Source: Metabacillus malikii
GTDB taxonomy: Bacteria > Bacillota > Bacilli > Bacillales > Bacillaceae
Reading direction: 5' to 3'
Length of the DNA: 57,343 bases
Assembly: GCF_030813355.1 (NCBI RefSeq)
Contig: NZ_JAUSUD010000027.1
Location: forward strand, 1 to 57,343
Shown here: positions 18,676 to 29,175 of the stretch, piece after piece
Numbering within the stretch: the stretch's first letter is position 1
Layout of the letters: each line of letters opens with the position of its first letter
Made by a program: the position numbers and the translations under genes
The notes under the pieces: generated by a model
Databases searched by the model: none
Seen by the model: the letters and a program-made list of their open reading frames with translations, nothing else
Told to the model about the DNA's origin: nothing

Positions 18676-19224
18676 ATGGAGGATACCTTTCAAAGAATAT
18701 ATGAAAAATATCATCACGATTTATTTCAGTTTTTATTTTATTTGGTTAAAAGTCGAGAACAAGCGGAAGATCTCGTTCAAGAAGTATATATAAGGGTTTT
18801 AAAATCCTATGACCGATTTGAAGGAAGAAGTAGTGAAAAAACTTGGTTATTTTCAATTGCGAGGCATGTTGCGATTGATTGGTTTCGAAAGCAAAACTCG
18901 TTACGACAAAGAATTATCGAAAAATTTGACTGGGATCGGCAACAGTTAGTTGATAGTCATGCTTTACCAGATGAAGTCGTATTGCAAAATGAACAAATTA
19001 AATGGATGTACAAATCATTAAACAATTGTACGTTTGATCAAAGGTCAGTACTTGTTTTGCGTTACATTCAAGAATTATCAATTTCGGAAACTGCAGAAGC
19101 ATTAGGTTGGACGGTAAGCAAAGTTAAGACAACTCAACATCGTGCGCTTAAACATTTACAAAAAGTAATGAGTAGCATCTCTGAAAAGGAGGGGCATCCG
19201 ATTGGGAAAACAGGCGTGGAATGA
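18676..19224 (+). CDS. sigX: ECF sigma factor SigX
   Basis: SigX directs RNA polymerase to genes for cell-envelope modification that counter cationic peptides. The 182-residue protein has region 2 (FLFYLVKSREQAEDLVQEVYIRVLKSY, split by the family's DLVQEVY motif; GRSSEKTWLFSIARHVAIDW) and region 4 (SVLVLRYIQELSISETAEAL, WTVSKVKTTQHRALKHL), very close to B. subtilis SigX. The ATG at 18676 follows GGAGGGG; an upstream ATG at 18662 lies within the leader. The anti-sigma gene overlaps its 3' end by 23 bases. Confidence 0.93.
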   Translation: MEDTFQRIYEKYHHDLFQFLFYLVKSREQAEDLVQEVYIRVLKSYDRFEGRSSEKTWLFSIARHVAIDWFRKQNSLRQRIIEKFDWDRQQLVDSHALPDEVVLQNEQIKWMYKSLNNCTFDQRSVLVLRYIQELSISETAEALGWTVSKVKTTQHRALKHLQKVMSSISEKEGHPIGKTGVE

Positions 19225-20404
19225 AGAAAAAGTTGAACATTTAATGAAGCAATTACCAAAAGTAAAGGATAAACAAAATCCAGAAGAAATATATCAAAAT
19301 ATTTCTAATGAACTCCATTATAGGAGAAAACAGAAAAAATGGTTTGCGCCGGCTATTGCTTCTATTGCTGCCATTTGTATTATGGTAATTATGTCACCTT
19401 TTTTGCTTTCAAATTTTAATATCGCAGAACAAAAAAGTTCCAGCATAATGGATTCTGGCAATGCTGAACTAAACAATAATAGCGAATTAGCAATTGAAGA
19501 GAAATCTGAGAGCATGGAAACTAAATCAAAAGACATAGATAGTGAACCAAATAAGAAGTATGCAGTTACTGAACAATCCAATGAACAAGTGGAGGAAGAA
19601 CAGAAAACATTTGTTTTAGCAGAAAGTGATGCCAATAATACAATTACGATTGGATTTACAGACGAGCAAGCCCAAGTCATCTTGCCAATTACGATCATGT
19701 TAGAAGAAAATCCTGAGAATATCGAGGTTTTAGAAGAAATAGTACCAGAGGTTTACTATGATGAATTAGGACCTGTCACATATGAATTGCAAGGAATAGA
19801 TATAGAACAACCTAATCAAGAGGAAATACGAATAGAATTGAACCAAGAGCAACAAATGAATGGTTCAAGAAGTGAGGAATTATTTAAAAACGCAATTATC
19901 GAAACTTTTAGATGGCATGATTATAAACACGCATATTTATATACAAATGATGAAAAAGGAATCGAACTACCACACTCAGGTGTTTTAGATAATTTAGAGG
20001 TTCCACACGAACGAAAAAAAGCTTATTTTCTCTATCAATATAATCAAAATACATTGAAACTTCTCGTTCCCTCTCCTAATCCATATGATTCAATTAATAT
20101 GGCGCTAGAGGATATGAAAAACAACCAAGACAACTACAATTTAAAGTCAACGATTTTGGACAATATCAACATAGAAACAATTACAGAGCAAAATAACATG
20201 CTGGAAATAACTTTTCATGCAGACTCAAAGTTCCTTAATAATCAAGAATATATTATAATGTTAGAATCAATCTTACTAGTTGCTAAAGAATTTGGCTTTG
20301 AAAGAGTACTTTTTAAAGGGATTGGCATAGATAAAATTGGAAATATGGATGTTACTAAACCAATTGCAGTACCTTACTCACCAAACCCGATAGATGCTAA
20401 TTAG
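19202..20404 (+). CDS. rsiX: Anti-sigma-X factor RsiX
   Basis: RsiX holds SigX inactive at the membrane. The 400-residue product has a short cytoplasmic N-terminus (WNEEKVEHLMKQLPKVKDK), one membrane segment at about 47-70, an acidic, Ser/Asn/Glu-rich external linker, and a C-terminal domain resembling GerMN (ERVLFKGIGIDKIGNMDV, PYSPNPID). AAAAGGAGGGG inside sigX serves the TTG start. The overlap with sigX implies coupled translation, as usual for sigma/anti-sigma pairs. It is slightly longer than B. subtilis RsiX, mainly in the linker. Confidence 0.88.
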   Translation: MGKQAWNEEKVEHLMKQLPKVKDKQNPEEIYQNISNELHYRRKQKKWFAPAIASIAAICIMVIMSPFLLSNFNIAEQKSSSIMDSGNAELNNNSELAIEEKSESMETKSKDIDSEPNKKYAVTEQSNEQVEEEQKTFVLAESDANNTITIGFTDEQAQVILPITIMLEENPENIEVLEEIVPEVYYDELGPVTYELQGIDIEQPNQEEIRIELNQEQQMNGSRSEELFKNAIIETFRWHDYKHAYLYTNDEKGIELPHSGVLDNLEVPHERKKAYFLYQYNQNTLKLLVPSPNPYDSINMALEDMKNNQDNYNLKSTILDNINIETITEQNNMLEITFHADSKFLNNQEYIIMLESILLVAKEFGFERVLFKGIGIDKIGNMDVTKPIAVPYSPNPIDAN

Positions 20405-20431
20405 AGACTCCCTTTGAGGGGTCTCTTTTTT
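20403..20431 (+). terminator. Terminator of sigX-rsiX
   Basis: AGAGACTCCC pairs with GGGGTCTCT around TTTGA, followed by T5. Confidence 0.92.
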
Positions 20432-20815
20432 ATGGTACGAGTAAAATTGACGTGTTTTTACATGGTAACTTTGCTCAAATAAGTAACCGACCGACATCAA
20501 AAAAATACCAGAGAAGTCTCTTATATTTATTGAAATTAGACCAACTAATAATAGTCGGAAAAAAACTTAATGAAAAGTTCAATTAATAAATGTATAGTTA
20601 GGAAAATTATGTTATATACTACACATGTTCTTTTTTCAGACGAGTCTACATACAATGGACGTGTACTAATGAATTGTACATAATTGTTACTGAGAGAATT
20701 CAAGCCTAGCATAAAAAGTGCGAGATTTCGTACATGCGTTGTAGTTTGGTCAATTACTATCTAGTGAATGTCAGAGGTCCATAACGAAAAGCAAAACATG
20801 TAAGGGGAGAATGAA
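20432..20815. other. Gene-free region upstream of the M23 peptidase gene
   Basis: AT-rich, with no frame, repeat or convincing promoter pair. TATACT near 20617 could be a -10, but no matching -35 was found. Confidence 0.4.
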
Positions 20816-21706
20816 ATGTTAATGATAATGAAACGATCGGTATTTTTAGTAGTAGTGATGATGATTTTGACTCTGGTCGATATAAATATTGTTAGTGCAC
20901 ATACGTCTATTAAAGAAATTGAAAATAATTGGGTACAACCAGTACAAGGTAAAATAACAGATACATTCGGTACTAGAAATGGTCATCATAAAGGAATTGA
21001 TATTGCAGCACCTGAAGGAACGAATATTCTCTCTGTCTCGGATGGTGTTGTGACAAAATCGTATTATTCTGATTCCTATGGACATGTAGTATTTGTTAAG
21101 CATCCAGAAGGATATGAGACTGTTTATGCACATCTTAGTAAGCGGTTAGTCAATGAAGGAGAGTCAATAAAAAAAGGACAAACTCTAGGGATAATTGGTA
21201 ATACAGGGATTTCAACTGGTACACATCTGCATTTCGAATTACATAAAGGTGAGTGGACTGTCGATAAAAACCATGCATTAGACCCTTTCTTTGTCTTTCA
21301 ATTAACAGATTCTTCCGTTTCAGCATCACGGCAACAAGAGACTACTAGTAAGAAAGAAGTAAAATTAATAAGTGCTAAAAATGAATCAGACAAAAAAAAT
21401 CATAGTAATCACAACGTAATTAAAGTGAAAAAAGGTGATACACTGTGGAGGTATTCCAAAAAATACAATGTATCTGTTCGTCAGATTAAGGAATGGAATC
21501 ATATAAAGTCTGACTACATATACCCAGGCCAAGAAATTTCGATTCATTCGAATATGGAATATAAGTATGTTGTAAAATCAGGTGACACCCTACATTCAAT
21601 TGCAAATCAATATAAAACAAATCCTAACCAGATTATGGAGAAGAATGATTTAAAAAACGAAACGATATACCCAAATCAGGTACTTGTCATAAATCCAGCT
21701 TCTTAA
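20816..21706 (+). CDS. Secreted M23 metallopeptidase with two LysM domains
   Basis: A likely peptidoglycan endopeptidase that acts outside the membrane. A signal peptide (about 1-28, ending near VSA) leads to an M23 domain (about 38-160) with zinc ligands in GHHKGIDIAAP (HxxxD) and GTHLHFELH (HxH), then a Lys/Ser-rich linker and two LysM domains (about 201-245, KVKKGDTLWRYSKKYNVS; 251-295, VVKSGDTLHSIANQY). The order M23 first, LysM last is less common than the reverse. The ATG follows AGGGGAG. It stands alone; its neighbour sigX controls envelope genes, but no sigma-X site was found upstream. Confidence 0.9.
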   Translation: MLMIMKRSVFLVVVMMILTLVDINIVSAHTSIKEIENNWVQPVQGKITDTFGTRNGHHKGIDIAAPEGTNILSVSDGVVTKSYYSDSYGHVVFVKHPEGYETVYAHLSKRLVNEGESIKKGQTLGIIGNTGISTGTHLHFELHKGEWTVDKNHALDPFFVFQLTDSSVSASRQQETTSKKEVKLISAKNESDKKNHSNHNVIKVKKGDTLWRYSKKYNVSVRQIKEWNHIKSDYIYPGQEISIHSNMEYKYVVKSGDTLHSIANQYKTNPNQIMEKNDLKNETIYPNQVLVINPAS

Positions 21707-21877
21707 AAAACCTGTGTATGTAAGCTTTGTAATAACTAATTTTCAGTAATTAAGTAACTAAACTATCTCGTGAAACAGATAATATTGTATGTCTAACAGC
21801 CTCAATACTCATTGTAAGGCACTAAAAAACTATGCTGAGGTACAAATGAGAAGATTAAGGGAAAGAAGTCAAAATTC

Positions 21878-21906
21878 TATACAAAATCTCCTTTTAGGTA
21901 TATACT
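21878..21906 (+). promoter_or_regulatory. Candidate promoter of the ribU riboswitch transcript
   Basis: TATACA (21878-21883) and TATACT (21901-21906) are 17 bases apart. The -35 is poor, the -10 good. Transcription would start about ten bases before the aptamer. Confidence 0.5.
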
Positions 21907-21923
21907 AAATGAAAAAATGATCA

Positions 21924-22049
21924 ATCTTCGGGGCAGGGTGAAATTCCCGACCGGCGGTGAGGATACCTTATCTAAGTCCGCGAGCCAATTTTTTGGCATG
22001 ATCTGGTGTGATTCCAGAACCGACAGTAAAGTCTGGATGAGAGAAGATG
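21924..22049 (+). ncRNA. FMN riboswitch upstream of ribU
   Basis: The RFN blocks are TCTTCGGGGCAGGGTGAAAT, CCCGACCGGCGGTGAGGAT, AAGTCCGCGAGCC, CTGGTG ... CCAG, AACCGACAGTAAAGTCTGG and ATGAGAGAAGAT. It is shorter in its variable arm than the copy at 1159. It is followed within about 55 bases by a terminator hairpin and then ribU, so FMN should switch off riboflavin uptake. Confidence 0.97.
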
Positions 22050-22102
22050 GAGGTTCTATCCGTTTGAAAAAAATGATATCAAACGTTTATTTAGACATGG
22101 AA

Positions 22103-22152
22103 TAAAGCCCCTTCATAAGTAGATAATTTATCTATTTATAAGGGGCTTTTTG
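22103..22152 (+). terminator. Riboswitch-controlled terminator before ribU
   Basis: AAAGCCCCTTCATAAGTAGA and its partner TCTATTTATAAGGGGCTTT form a long stem followed by TTTTTG, directly ahead of the ribU ribosome site. Confidence 0.9.
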
Positions 22153-22207
22153 TCTAATGAATGAACTTTCTCTTTTTCGAGATGAGATCAGAAAAGGAGA
22201 GACAACC

Positions 22208-22786
22208 ATGCAACATAGTCATGTCAGAAGAAATGTAACAGTAGGAATGTTAAGTACAATTGCTTATTTACTAATGATGCTCGATTTTCCCTTTCCGGGA
22301 TTCCCAGCTTTTTTACTCATTGATTTTAGCGATATACCAGCATTAATAGCAGCAATTGTTTTCGGGCCAATTGCAGGGATAATGGTTGAAGGGATTAAAA
22401 ATATTTTACACTACCTTATACAAACTAGCGCAACTGGAGTTCCAGTTGGAGAATTATCAAACTTCATTGCTGGATCATTGTTTATTTTACCAATTGCGAT
22501 ATTTTTTAGACGATATAAAAGCATGAAGTCGTTATTTGTTGGCTTATTTTTCGGTACAATTTTAATGACTGTAGTTATGAGTGTGCTAAATTATTATCTT
22601 ATCATGCCTGCTTATACATTATTTCTTAATATGCCAGCAATGTCTAATGAGGCAACAAAACAACTCGTTATTGCTGCAATCATGCCGTTTAATTTAATTA
22701 AAGGTGTTATGATAAGTATTTTATTATTTGCTTTGATGACAAAGATTAAAACTTGGTTAACGAAATCTATCGTTCATACTTTGTAA
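22208..22786 (+). CDS. ribU: Riboflavin ECF transporter S component
   Basis: RibU binds riboflavin in the membrane and works with the shared ECF module (EcfA, EcfA', EcfT, not in this window). The 192-residue protein has about six membrane segments, with the family's early block MLSTIAYLLMMLDFPFPGFP, FLLIDFSDIPALIAAIVFGP and NILHYLI. The ATG at 22208 follows AAAGGAGAG; an upstream in-frame ATG at 22157 would start in the terminator's shadow and add unlike sequence. It is controlled by the FMN riboswitch at 21924. Confidence 0.95.
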   Translation: MQHSHVRRNVTVGMLSTIAYLLMMLDFPFPGFPAFLLIDFSDIPALIAAIVFGPIAGIMVEGIKNILHYLIQTSATGVPVGELSNFIAGSLFILPIAIFFRRYKSMKSLFVGLFFGTILMTVVMSVLNYYLIMPAYTLFLNMPAMSNEATKQLVIAAIMPFNLIKGVMISILLFALMTKIKTWLTKSIVHTL

Positions 22787-22837
22787 GAGAATTACTTTAA
22801 CAAAGGTTCTTTTACGAAAATAACGAAATAAAATAAA

Positions 22838-22870
22838 AAAACAGTCCATTGTTAATGCAATGGACTGTTT
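22838..22870. terminator. Bidirectional terminator between ribU and fer
   Basis: A perfect 13-bp stem, AAACAGTCCATTG / CAATGGACTGTTT. The longer T run is on the minus strand, so it mainly serves fer. Confidence 0.9.
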
Positions 22871-22877
22871 CATTTAT

Positions 22878-23508
<631 letters not shown>

Positions 23509-24570
23509 ATGAACGACGGATATTTACGTTTTATTGTATTGTTGTGTTTTCAACAATTTAAAGGGGAGAGGTCGCCCTCCGCTATTTATCATTTACTTAA
23601 AGGGAAAAAATCTTCACAAACAATTCAAGATGGTAAACTTTTTAACCTTTCATTTTTGTTTGGGCTTTTTCCTAGTACAACTAAAACAATAATAGAAGCA
23701 ATATGTAAGGGATTATTAGCTGATGAGCTCTTATCATTTAAGGAACACCAACACTATATTGTGACAGATAGGGGCAATGAATATATAGAAAGATATAATA
23801 AAGAAAAGCCATTACCAGGTCATCTAGACGGATGGAAATATGGTGATTTGTCGAGATTATATTGGCGCAGGTATTCTTTACTTGTACAAGTACTTTCTAA
23901 CATTTCTTATAAACAAACATCATATTTACCGATAACAAAAAACCAAGAAGATTTACAATGGGTAAAAAAATTTATTAGTGGAATAGGTGAACGAAAGCAA
24001 AAAATAATTGATGACCTATACTCTGAGACGTACTTTGCTTTAAAGCAATTAACCAATTTAGAAGCTGAAATTTTCGTGAAGAAATTGACAGCCAGCTACC
24101 GTGTTGGAGATACATTTGAACAAATTGCAATAAAACAAAGAGAAGACCCTGTATATATTTATTTAATGTTTTGGAATGTTAATCACGTACTTATTAAAAA
24201 CATTCAAAACACACCCGAACATTTTCCGATGTTTGTAAAGATAATAGAGGACCGGATGCAGCAAAATTATGTTACAAATTCTACAAAAGTCACTTACTCT
24301 TTCTTACAAAAGGGACTTGATATATCACAAATAGCAGCTACACGCGGTTTGAAAGAAAGTACGATTGAAGACCATGTTGTTGAGCTTACACTTCATTATC
24401 CAAATTTTCAACCTGATCCGTTTATTACAACAGAAGACTTTTTGCTAATTAATGATGCAATTGATTCGCTACAAACACATCGCTTAAAACAGGTTAAAGA
24501 ATATTTTCAACATAAATATAGTTATTTTCAAATTCGACTTGCTTATGCTTTGAAAGGAAGAAACAGATGA
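23509..24570 (+). CDS. ypbB: YpbB-like helix-turn-helix protein encoded ahead of recS
   Basis: This 353-residue protein is a YpbB-type protein: an N-terminal region containing [20 protein letters not shown] and a C-terminal helix-turn-helix (about 258-300, [19 protein letters not shown], then [13 protein letters not shown]) of the kind found fused or next to RecQ helicases. Its role is not known; coupling with the helicase is inferred because its stop overlaps the recS start by four bases (ATGA). The ATG at 23509 follows AGGTGAT; a TTG at 23485 would add eight residues. Confidence 0.85.
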   Translation: MNDGYLRFIVLLCFQQFKGERSPSAIYHLLKGKKSSQTIQDGKLFNLSFLFGLFPSTTKTIIEAICKGLLADELLSFKEHQHYIVTDRGNEYIERYNKEKPLPGHLDGWKYGDLSRLYWRRYSLLVQVLSNISYKQTSYLPITKNQEDLQWVKKFISGIGERKQKIIDDLYSETYFALKQLTNLEAEIFVKKLTASYRVGDTFEQIAIKQREDPVYIYLMFWNVNHVLIKNIQNTPEHFPMFVKIIEDRMQQNYVTNSTKVTYSFLQKGLDISQIAATRGLKESTIEDHVVELTLHYPNFQPDPFITTEDFLLINDAIDSLQTHRLKQVKEYFQHKYSYFQIRLAYALKGRNR

Positions 24571-26063
24571 ATAAGCAACTAATGACGATTTTAAAAACAC
24601 GGTTTCATTTGGATAGTTTTCGGGTTGGACAACAAGAGATTATTGAATCAGTACTTAATGGAAATGACGTTGTCGCGATGTTGCCGACAGGTGGTGGTAA
24701 ATCCCTATGCTATCAATTACCCGGTTATATTTTAAAAGGTCCAATATTAATTGTTTCACCTTTACTCTCTTTAATGGAAGACCAAGTTGAGCAAATCAAA
24801 CTGAGAGGAGAAAAAGGTGTTGTTGCTTTAAATAGTACGTTATCGTTTGAAGCAAGGACAAAATTGCTAAAGTCTTTAAGTGCTTATCGTTATATTTATG
24901 TTTCCCCTGAGATTTTACAATCTGACCATATTTTACGGGCTTTAAAAAATATTAGTATTTCATTATTTGTAGTTGATGAGGCTCATTGTATTTCACAATG
25001 GGGTCATGATTTTCGATTAGATTATTCGAGATTAGGCGAAATTCGAAAACAATTAAACAATCCTTCCTGTCTAGCATTGACGGCAACTGCAACAAAGGAA
25101 GTGCTAAATGATATCCAACAAATTTTATATTTTCAAGATAAGTGTGAAACGTTTATTTACTCTGTTGACAGACCGAATATAGCTTTAGCTGTTGAGAGAA
25201 TGAAATCCGTAAGTGATAAGATGAAAAGAATTCAATATTTGGTAAAGTCGTTAGAAGGACCTGGGGTTATTTATTGTTCTAGTAGATTATCAGCTGAACG
25301 GATTGCTGAGGATTTAATTAATGCTGGAATAGAAGGTGTAGCTTATTATCATGGTGGGATGGACCCAGAACAAAGAATACTAATTCAACAACAGTTTTTA
25401 TACAATCAATTGCAAGTTGTATGTTGCACAAATGCATTTGGTATGGGAATAAATAAACAAAATATTCGATTTGTTATTCATTATCACTTTCCTTCCCAAA
25501 TAGAATCATATATGCAAGAGATTGGCAGGGCTGGGAGAGATGGATTACCTAGTCTTGCGATTACATTACTTACAAATAGTGATTATGATATCCCAAAGTC
25601 ATTAGTTGAGTCAGAGTTTCCGTCATATAATACGTTGTCTCAAACTGTACACTATCTGTATAACAATCAACAAGAGAAATTATCAATGATAGATATCATG
25701 GAAAAGTGTCAACTGACTGAAACACAGTGGCGATATATAGATAAAAATCTTAACCGTCTAATTGATAACGTGGAGAACCTAGAAGAACTTATATCAAATA
25801 TCTGGTCCGAGATTGAAAAAAGACTAGTTGTGAAACATAATAAACTAAATTTAATGTTTGATTGGCTCAATACCACAAAATGCAGGCGACAGAAATTACT
25901 CGCTTATTTTGGTGAATCACTAACCAATCATGAAAAAGTAAATTGTTGTGATAATTGTGGTCTAGAATATAATAGCTTTGAAGGGAATACACATAATCAG
26001 AGTGTAAGATATACATTGAACTGGAAAGAAGAGTTAAAAATGATTTTTAATAAAAGTGAGTGA
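24567..26063 (+). CDS. recS: RecQ-family ATP-dependent DNA helicase (RecS/YpbC)
   Basis: A 3'-5' DNA helicase of the RecQ family that acts in repair of stalled or broken forks. The 498-residue form matches the short B. subtilis RecS (YpbC), not the longer RecQ. Motifs are [13 protein letters not shown] (ATP binding, near 37-49), [16 protein letters not shown] (DEAH), [17 protein letters not shown] and [10 protein letters not shown], with zinc cysteines in [10 protein letters not shown] and CCDNC. No HRDC domain is present. It overlaps both ypbB and ypbD, forming one translational chain. Confidence 0.94.
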   Translation: MNKQLMTILKTRFHLDSFRVGQQEIIESVLNGNDVVAMLPTGGGKSLCYQLPGYILKGPILIVSPLLSLMEDQVEQIKLRGEKGVVALNSTLSFEARTKLLKSLSAYRYIYVSPEILQSDHILRALKNISISLFVVDEAHCISQWGHDFRLDYSRLGEIRKQLNNPSCLALTATATKEVLNDIQQILYFQDKCETFIYSVDRPNIALAVERMKSVSDKMKRIQYLVKSLEGPGVIYCSSRLSAERIAEDLINAGIEGVAYYHGGMDPEQRILIQQQFLYNQLQVVCCTNAFGMGINKQNIRFVIHYHFPSQIESYMQEIGRAGRDGLPSLAITLLTNSDYDIPKSLVESEFPSYNTLSQTVHYLYNNQQEKLSMIDIMEKCQLTETQWRYIDKNLNRLIDNVENLEELISNIWSEIEKRLVVKHNKLNLMFDWLNTTKCRRQKLLAYFGESLTNHEKVNCCDNCGLEYNSFEGNTHNQSVRYTLNWKEELKMIFNKSE

Positions 26064-26670
26064 ATCCTTCTTGTTAAAAAAACAAAGCGAACAAATTAAA
26101 GAATTAACAGATAAAGAAATAGTAATTAGCTTATATATGACCCAGTTGCTGATTTTTGTATTTTCTTGTATATTATCCTTATTTTTATTCAATAGTTATA
26201 ATGAGTTCAAGGTAATGTGGGATTTATCTAGTGTGAAGGTTATTTATTACGGTGTTTCCGTTGCTGCAATCGTTATTGTAATTGATTATGTACTTATGAA
26301 GGTTCTACCTGTACATTTACTTGATGACGGTGGTGTGAATGATAAAATTTTCAAGAACCGCAGTATTCCACATATAGTAATTTTAACAGGCATTATCGCC
26401 ATATCAGAAGAGTTCTTATTTAGAGGGGTAATTCAAACAAATTATGGAATCTGGATAGCTAGTATTATTTTTGCCCTTCTTCATTTTAGATATGTAACAA
26501 AGTGGGTTTTGTTCACGCTAGTAATATCAATTAGTTTTCTACTTGGAATTGTTTACGAGTTAACAGATTCATTGTATACGACGATATTGGCTCATTTTAT
26601 AATCGATTTAGTTTTTGCTATTCAAATTAGGCTTAAGTTTATCAAAGGGGTGAGGAACAACAATGAGTGA
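26056..26670 (+). CDS. ypbD: CPBP-family intramembrane metalloprotease (YpbD)
   Basis: A 204-residue membrane protein of the CAAX-protease and bacteriocin-processing (CPBP) family. The conserved motifs are [11 protein letters not shown] (EExxxR), FALLHFR and LAHFIIDL, which supply the metal-binding Glu and His. It has about six membrane segments. The GTG start lies inside recS with a weak ribosome site, so expression probably depends on coupling. The natural substrate is unknown. It overlaps ypbE by eight bases. Confidence 0.88.
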   Translation: MSESFLLKKQSEQIKELTDKEIVISLYMTQLLIFVFSCILSLFLFNSYNEFKVMWDLSSVKVIYYGVSVAAIVIVIDYVLMKVLPVHLLDDGGVNDKIFKNRSIPHIVILTGIIAISEEFLFRGVIQTNYGIWIASIIFALLHFRYVTKWVLFTLVISISFLLGIVYELTDSLYTTILAHFIIDLVFAIQIRLKFIKGVRNNNE

Positions 26671-27340
26671 TTACGATAGAAACCCTGACCAAGCAGAAAA
26701 TTTACGAACGAGAATGATCGATGATTTTAAAGAAGTAAATGGTGAATATCCACCAAGAAGTGAAGTACACAAAGATAAAGAAAAGAAGACGAATGTTAAA
26801 TTAAGGTATCCATTAATTAGCCTATTAGCAGGACTTTTTATTCTTTTACCTATATTAGTATTGACGATATCTTTATACTATTCACAACAAGGTAATGAAC
26901 GAGGAAACAATAATAACGATAGTGACAACAAGGTATATTACACGAATGACTCGGAAGACGAATCAGAAAGTCTATTAGAACAGATGCCTACAGAAGAAAA
27001 AGAGGTAACTTCTTCTGAAAGTGAAGACGATTCAGGGAAAAATAACATTCTTGAAGATGGGGCTAAAAATGAACAATTAGAGAAAATAACAAAACAAGAG
27101 CAAGAAGTTGAGCAACGGTCCCCAGAAGAAGATGATGAAATTGTTAATGAAAATCCAGAAGTTGAAGTAAATGAGAGCGGCAAAGTGTTAACACACACAG
27201 TTTCTTCTGATGATACACTCTTCAAAATTGCTATAAAGTATTATAATAGTCGTGCTGGTGAGGATATTATTCGGAAATATAACGGTTTGAATGGTGATGA
27301 AATATTTGTCGGTCAAAAATTAAAAATACCTCTTCAATAG
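26663..27340 (+). CDS. ypbE: Membrane-anchored LysM protein (YpbE)
   Basis: A 225-residue bitopic protein. An N-terminal cytoplasmic part (about 1-45), one membrane segment (about 50-72), a strongly acidic Glu/Ser/Asn-rich spacer (about 80-175), and one LysM domain at the end (about 179-224, THTVSSDDTLFKIAIKYY, NGLNGDEIFVGQKLKIP). It should bind peptidoglycan outside the cell while anchored in the membrane. AAGGGGTGAGG precedes the ATG, which overlaps ypbD. Its function is unknown; the last position of the ypbB-recS-ypbD-ypbE chain is conserved from B. subtilis. Confidence 0.88.
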   Translation: MSDYDRNPDQAENLRTRMIDDFKEVNGEYPPRSEVHKDKEKKTNVKLRYPLISLLAGLFILLPILVLTISLYYSQQGNERGNNNNDSDNKVYYTNDSEDESESLLEQMPTEEKEVTSSESEDDSGKNNILEDGAKNEQLEKITKQEQEVEQRSPEEDDEIVNENPEVEVNESGKVLTHTVSSDDTLFKIAIKYYNSRAGEDIIRKYNGLNGDEIFVGQKLKIPLQ

Positions 27341-27416
27341 TAGCTAACAACCTCAGTTATCATAACTAAGTGGACGAACTCATACATTGTAATAACAATG
27401 ACTTGAGGGGAAGTGA

Positions 27417-27881
27417 GTTGCTATCGAGACACATATCAAGCTCCTAAGGGACCATACTGATGAGCCGACAAAAAAAATGCTCCAAAACTTAGTTGAAAGA
27501 AAGCGCAAATATGAAATGTACAAAAAAAAGTGTTTTAATACACAATTTGTTACGTTTATTGCTTTAATGACTTATGTTGTATATTTATATATGTTTATTA
27601 TTAAACCAACAGGTGGAGAAATACCTGTAATTTTTCATACGATTTTTAGTGGGTCCCATCATACATTTATTGCATTATTAATTGTTAGTGGATATGCAAC
27701 GGCACAATATTTCAAAAAGAAGGAGGACAAAGCAGAAACGGAATTTAATAATTTAAGGTGTGAGGTAATCAGAAAGAGTGCGGAGTTATGGCAAAAGCCC
27801 TCGCAATGGCAAAATAGGCATGAAGTGTTTACGATGATGAAATCTGAATATGACATAAACTTATTTCATGAGAGCAAGTAG
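27417..27881 (+). CDS. ypbF: YpbF-like membrane protein, start codon unclear
   Basis: A small protein with two membrane segments (about 25-42 and 60-76, counted from the ATG at 27477) and a charged C-terminal tail, as in YpbF; function unknown. From the ATG it has 134 residues, but that ATG has no ribosome site, and the frame upstream reads convincingly (IETHIKLLRDHTDEPTKK) to a stop at 27414. GAGGGG at 27405-27410 points to a start at 27417-27423, where only GTT, GCT and ATC occur in frame. A one-base indel or a non-standard start is possible. The 5' boundary given here is that of the open frame. Confidence 0.7.
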   Translation, partial: VAIETHIKLLRDHTDEPTKKMLQNLVERKRKYEMYKKKCFNTQFVTFIALMTYVVYLYMFIIKPTGGEIPVIFHTIFSGSHHTFIALLIVSGYATAQYFKKKEDKAETEFNNLRCEVIRKSAELWQKPSQWQNRHEVFTMMKSEYDINLFHESK

Positions 27882-27904
27882 ATGGATTTTAGATGGATTT
27901 TAGG

Positions 27905-27938
27905 AGTGGCTGACTTATAGTTGTGTCAGCCACTTTGT
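27905..27938 (+). terminator. Terminator of ypbF
   Basis: A perfect 10-bp stem AGTGGCTGAC / GTCAGCCACT, followed by TTTG. Just before it an 11-base unit, ATGGATTTTAG, is duplicated in tandem (27882-27903). Confidence 0.7.
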
Positions 27939-28018
27939 AGAATGACATGTAATGATATGTTGAAATCCGCACATTTTACTTGTTGATTTTAAACCGGATA
28001 GTATATAAAAGGAGGTTG

Positions 28019-28240
28019 TTTCGTTAACCATTGTTGCTTTAAAAGGTGTTGTCGAATAAAGTTTCCTAAATTTGATTGTCGATGTACTTCCAGTTTATAC
28101 GTCGGATGGGATAGCCGACGCCACTTTTCGAAACCAACAGTGTAAATGCCTGCTCTCGTCTCACCTCTCCTACATAACCCGAAGGAGCCTGGAATCTGCT
28201 GCAACAAAATGGTTAAAATGGTTAGAGTAATAAGGCACAA
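28019..28240 (+). repeat. Dispersed intergenic element, decayed copy 3
   Basis: TTTCGTTAACCATTGTTGCTTT resembles the element's end (core CATTGTTGCTTT shared with copy 1), and GTCTCACCTCTCCTAC, ACCCGAAGGAGCCTGGAATC resembles the variant core seen on the minus strand at 9.9 kb. It fills the space between ypbF and ypbG; open frames within it have no coding signs. Confidence 0.5.
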
Positions 28241-28298
28241 CCTTCTAGAGAAAACCCTAAATAAATGATAGAACTAAACGGATGGATAGGTGAGTTTT

Positions 28299-29075
28299 TT
28301 GATTGTTTTAATGGTTTTAATAATTTGTTGTGTGTGCATCTTATTAGGTTTTTTTATGTATTTAAAGGCAAAAGAGAATCATTTAACAACACATACATTT
28401 ACTTTTCAAAATCTTCCGCATAGTTTTTCCCCTTTAAAAATTTTATTTATTTCTGATATTCATCGGCGGGTAGTTTCTGAAGAATTATTGTCAAAAGTTC
28501 CACCTTTTATCGATTTAGTCATAATTGGCGGAGATTTAACGGAAGCGGGTGTTCCGTTTGAACGAGTAGAAGAAAATTTGCGTATATTAACTAGCTACGG
28601 TCCAACTTATTTTGTTTTTGGAAATAATGACTATGAAGTAGGAAAAGAGTCATTAGAGAAATTGTTAAAAAAATATCAAGTTACAGTGTTAAATAATACG
28701 TCAATGCCTCTTTCATCGAATAAAGGTGAAACAATCTTCCTAATTGGTGTTGAAGATATGAATGAGGAAAGAGACTGTCTAGATTCTGCATTAAAAGGTG
28801 TATTAACGAACAGCTTCAACATATTGGTCAGTCATAATCCTAAAATTATTGATAAGTTTCCAGAAAATCACAATATCTCTCTTGTCTTAAGTGGACACGA
28901 ACATGGAGGACAAATTAGATTATTTGGATTTGGTTTATATGAAAAGGGAAAGGTACATGTTTATAAAAAACTTACATTATTAATAAGTAATGGATATGGA
29001 ACATCTGGTATACCACTTAGACTAGGTGCGCCAGCAGAAGCACATTACATAGAAATTACAAGTGATACTAAGTAG
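28299..29075 (+). CDS. ypbG: Membrane-anchored metallophosphoesterase (YpbG)
   Basis: A calcineurin-like phosphoesterase of 258 residues with an N-terminal membrane anchor (about 1-22). The metal-binding motifs are present in order: FISDIH (DxH), IIGGDLTE (GD), FGNND (GN), SHNP and SGHEHGGQ (GHxH). The substrate is unknown. The ATAGGTGAG ribosome site fits the TTG at 28299; the in-frame GTG at 28290 lies within that site. It ends the ypb gene group. Confidence 0.88.
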   Translation: MIVLMVLIICCVCILLGFFMYLKAKENHLTTHTFTFQNLPHSFSPLKILFISDIHRRVVSEELLSKVPPFIDLVIIGGDLTEAGVPFERVEENLRILTSYGPTYFVFGNNDYEVGKESLEKLLKKYQVTVLNNTSMPLSSNKGETIFLIGVEDMNEERDCLDSALKGVLTNSFNILVSHNPKIIDKFPENHNISLVLSGHEHGGQIRLFGFGLYEKGKVHVYKKLTLLISNGYGTSGIPLRLGAPAEAHYIEITSDTK

Positions 29076-29175
29076 TGGTTTAGATTATTAAAGTTCTCAA
29101 CACGACACATATTTAATATGAGGGTATGAACCATCTTTACTACTAAGTGAGTCGCTACTTCCTGTGTGAAGAGGG

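Noticed and set aside
20816-20835. Fur-box-like AATGATAATGA string at the M23 gene start
   Set aside because: It lies within the first codons, is only a partial match to the inverted repeat, and no iron-related gene follows.
27989-28240. 83-codon open frame on the minus strand
   Set aside because: It lies wholly within a decayed copy of the dispersed element and has no ribosome site.
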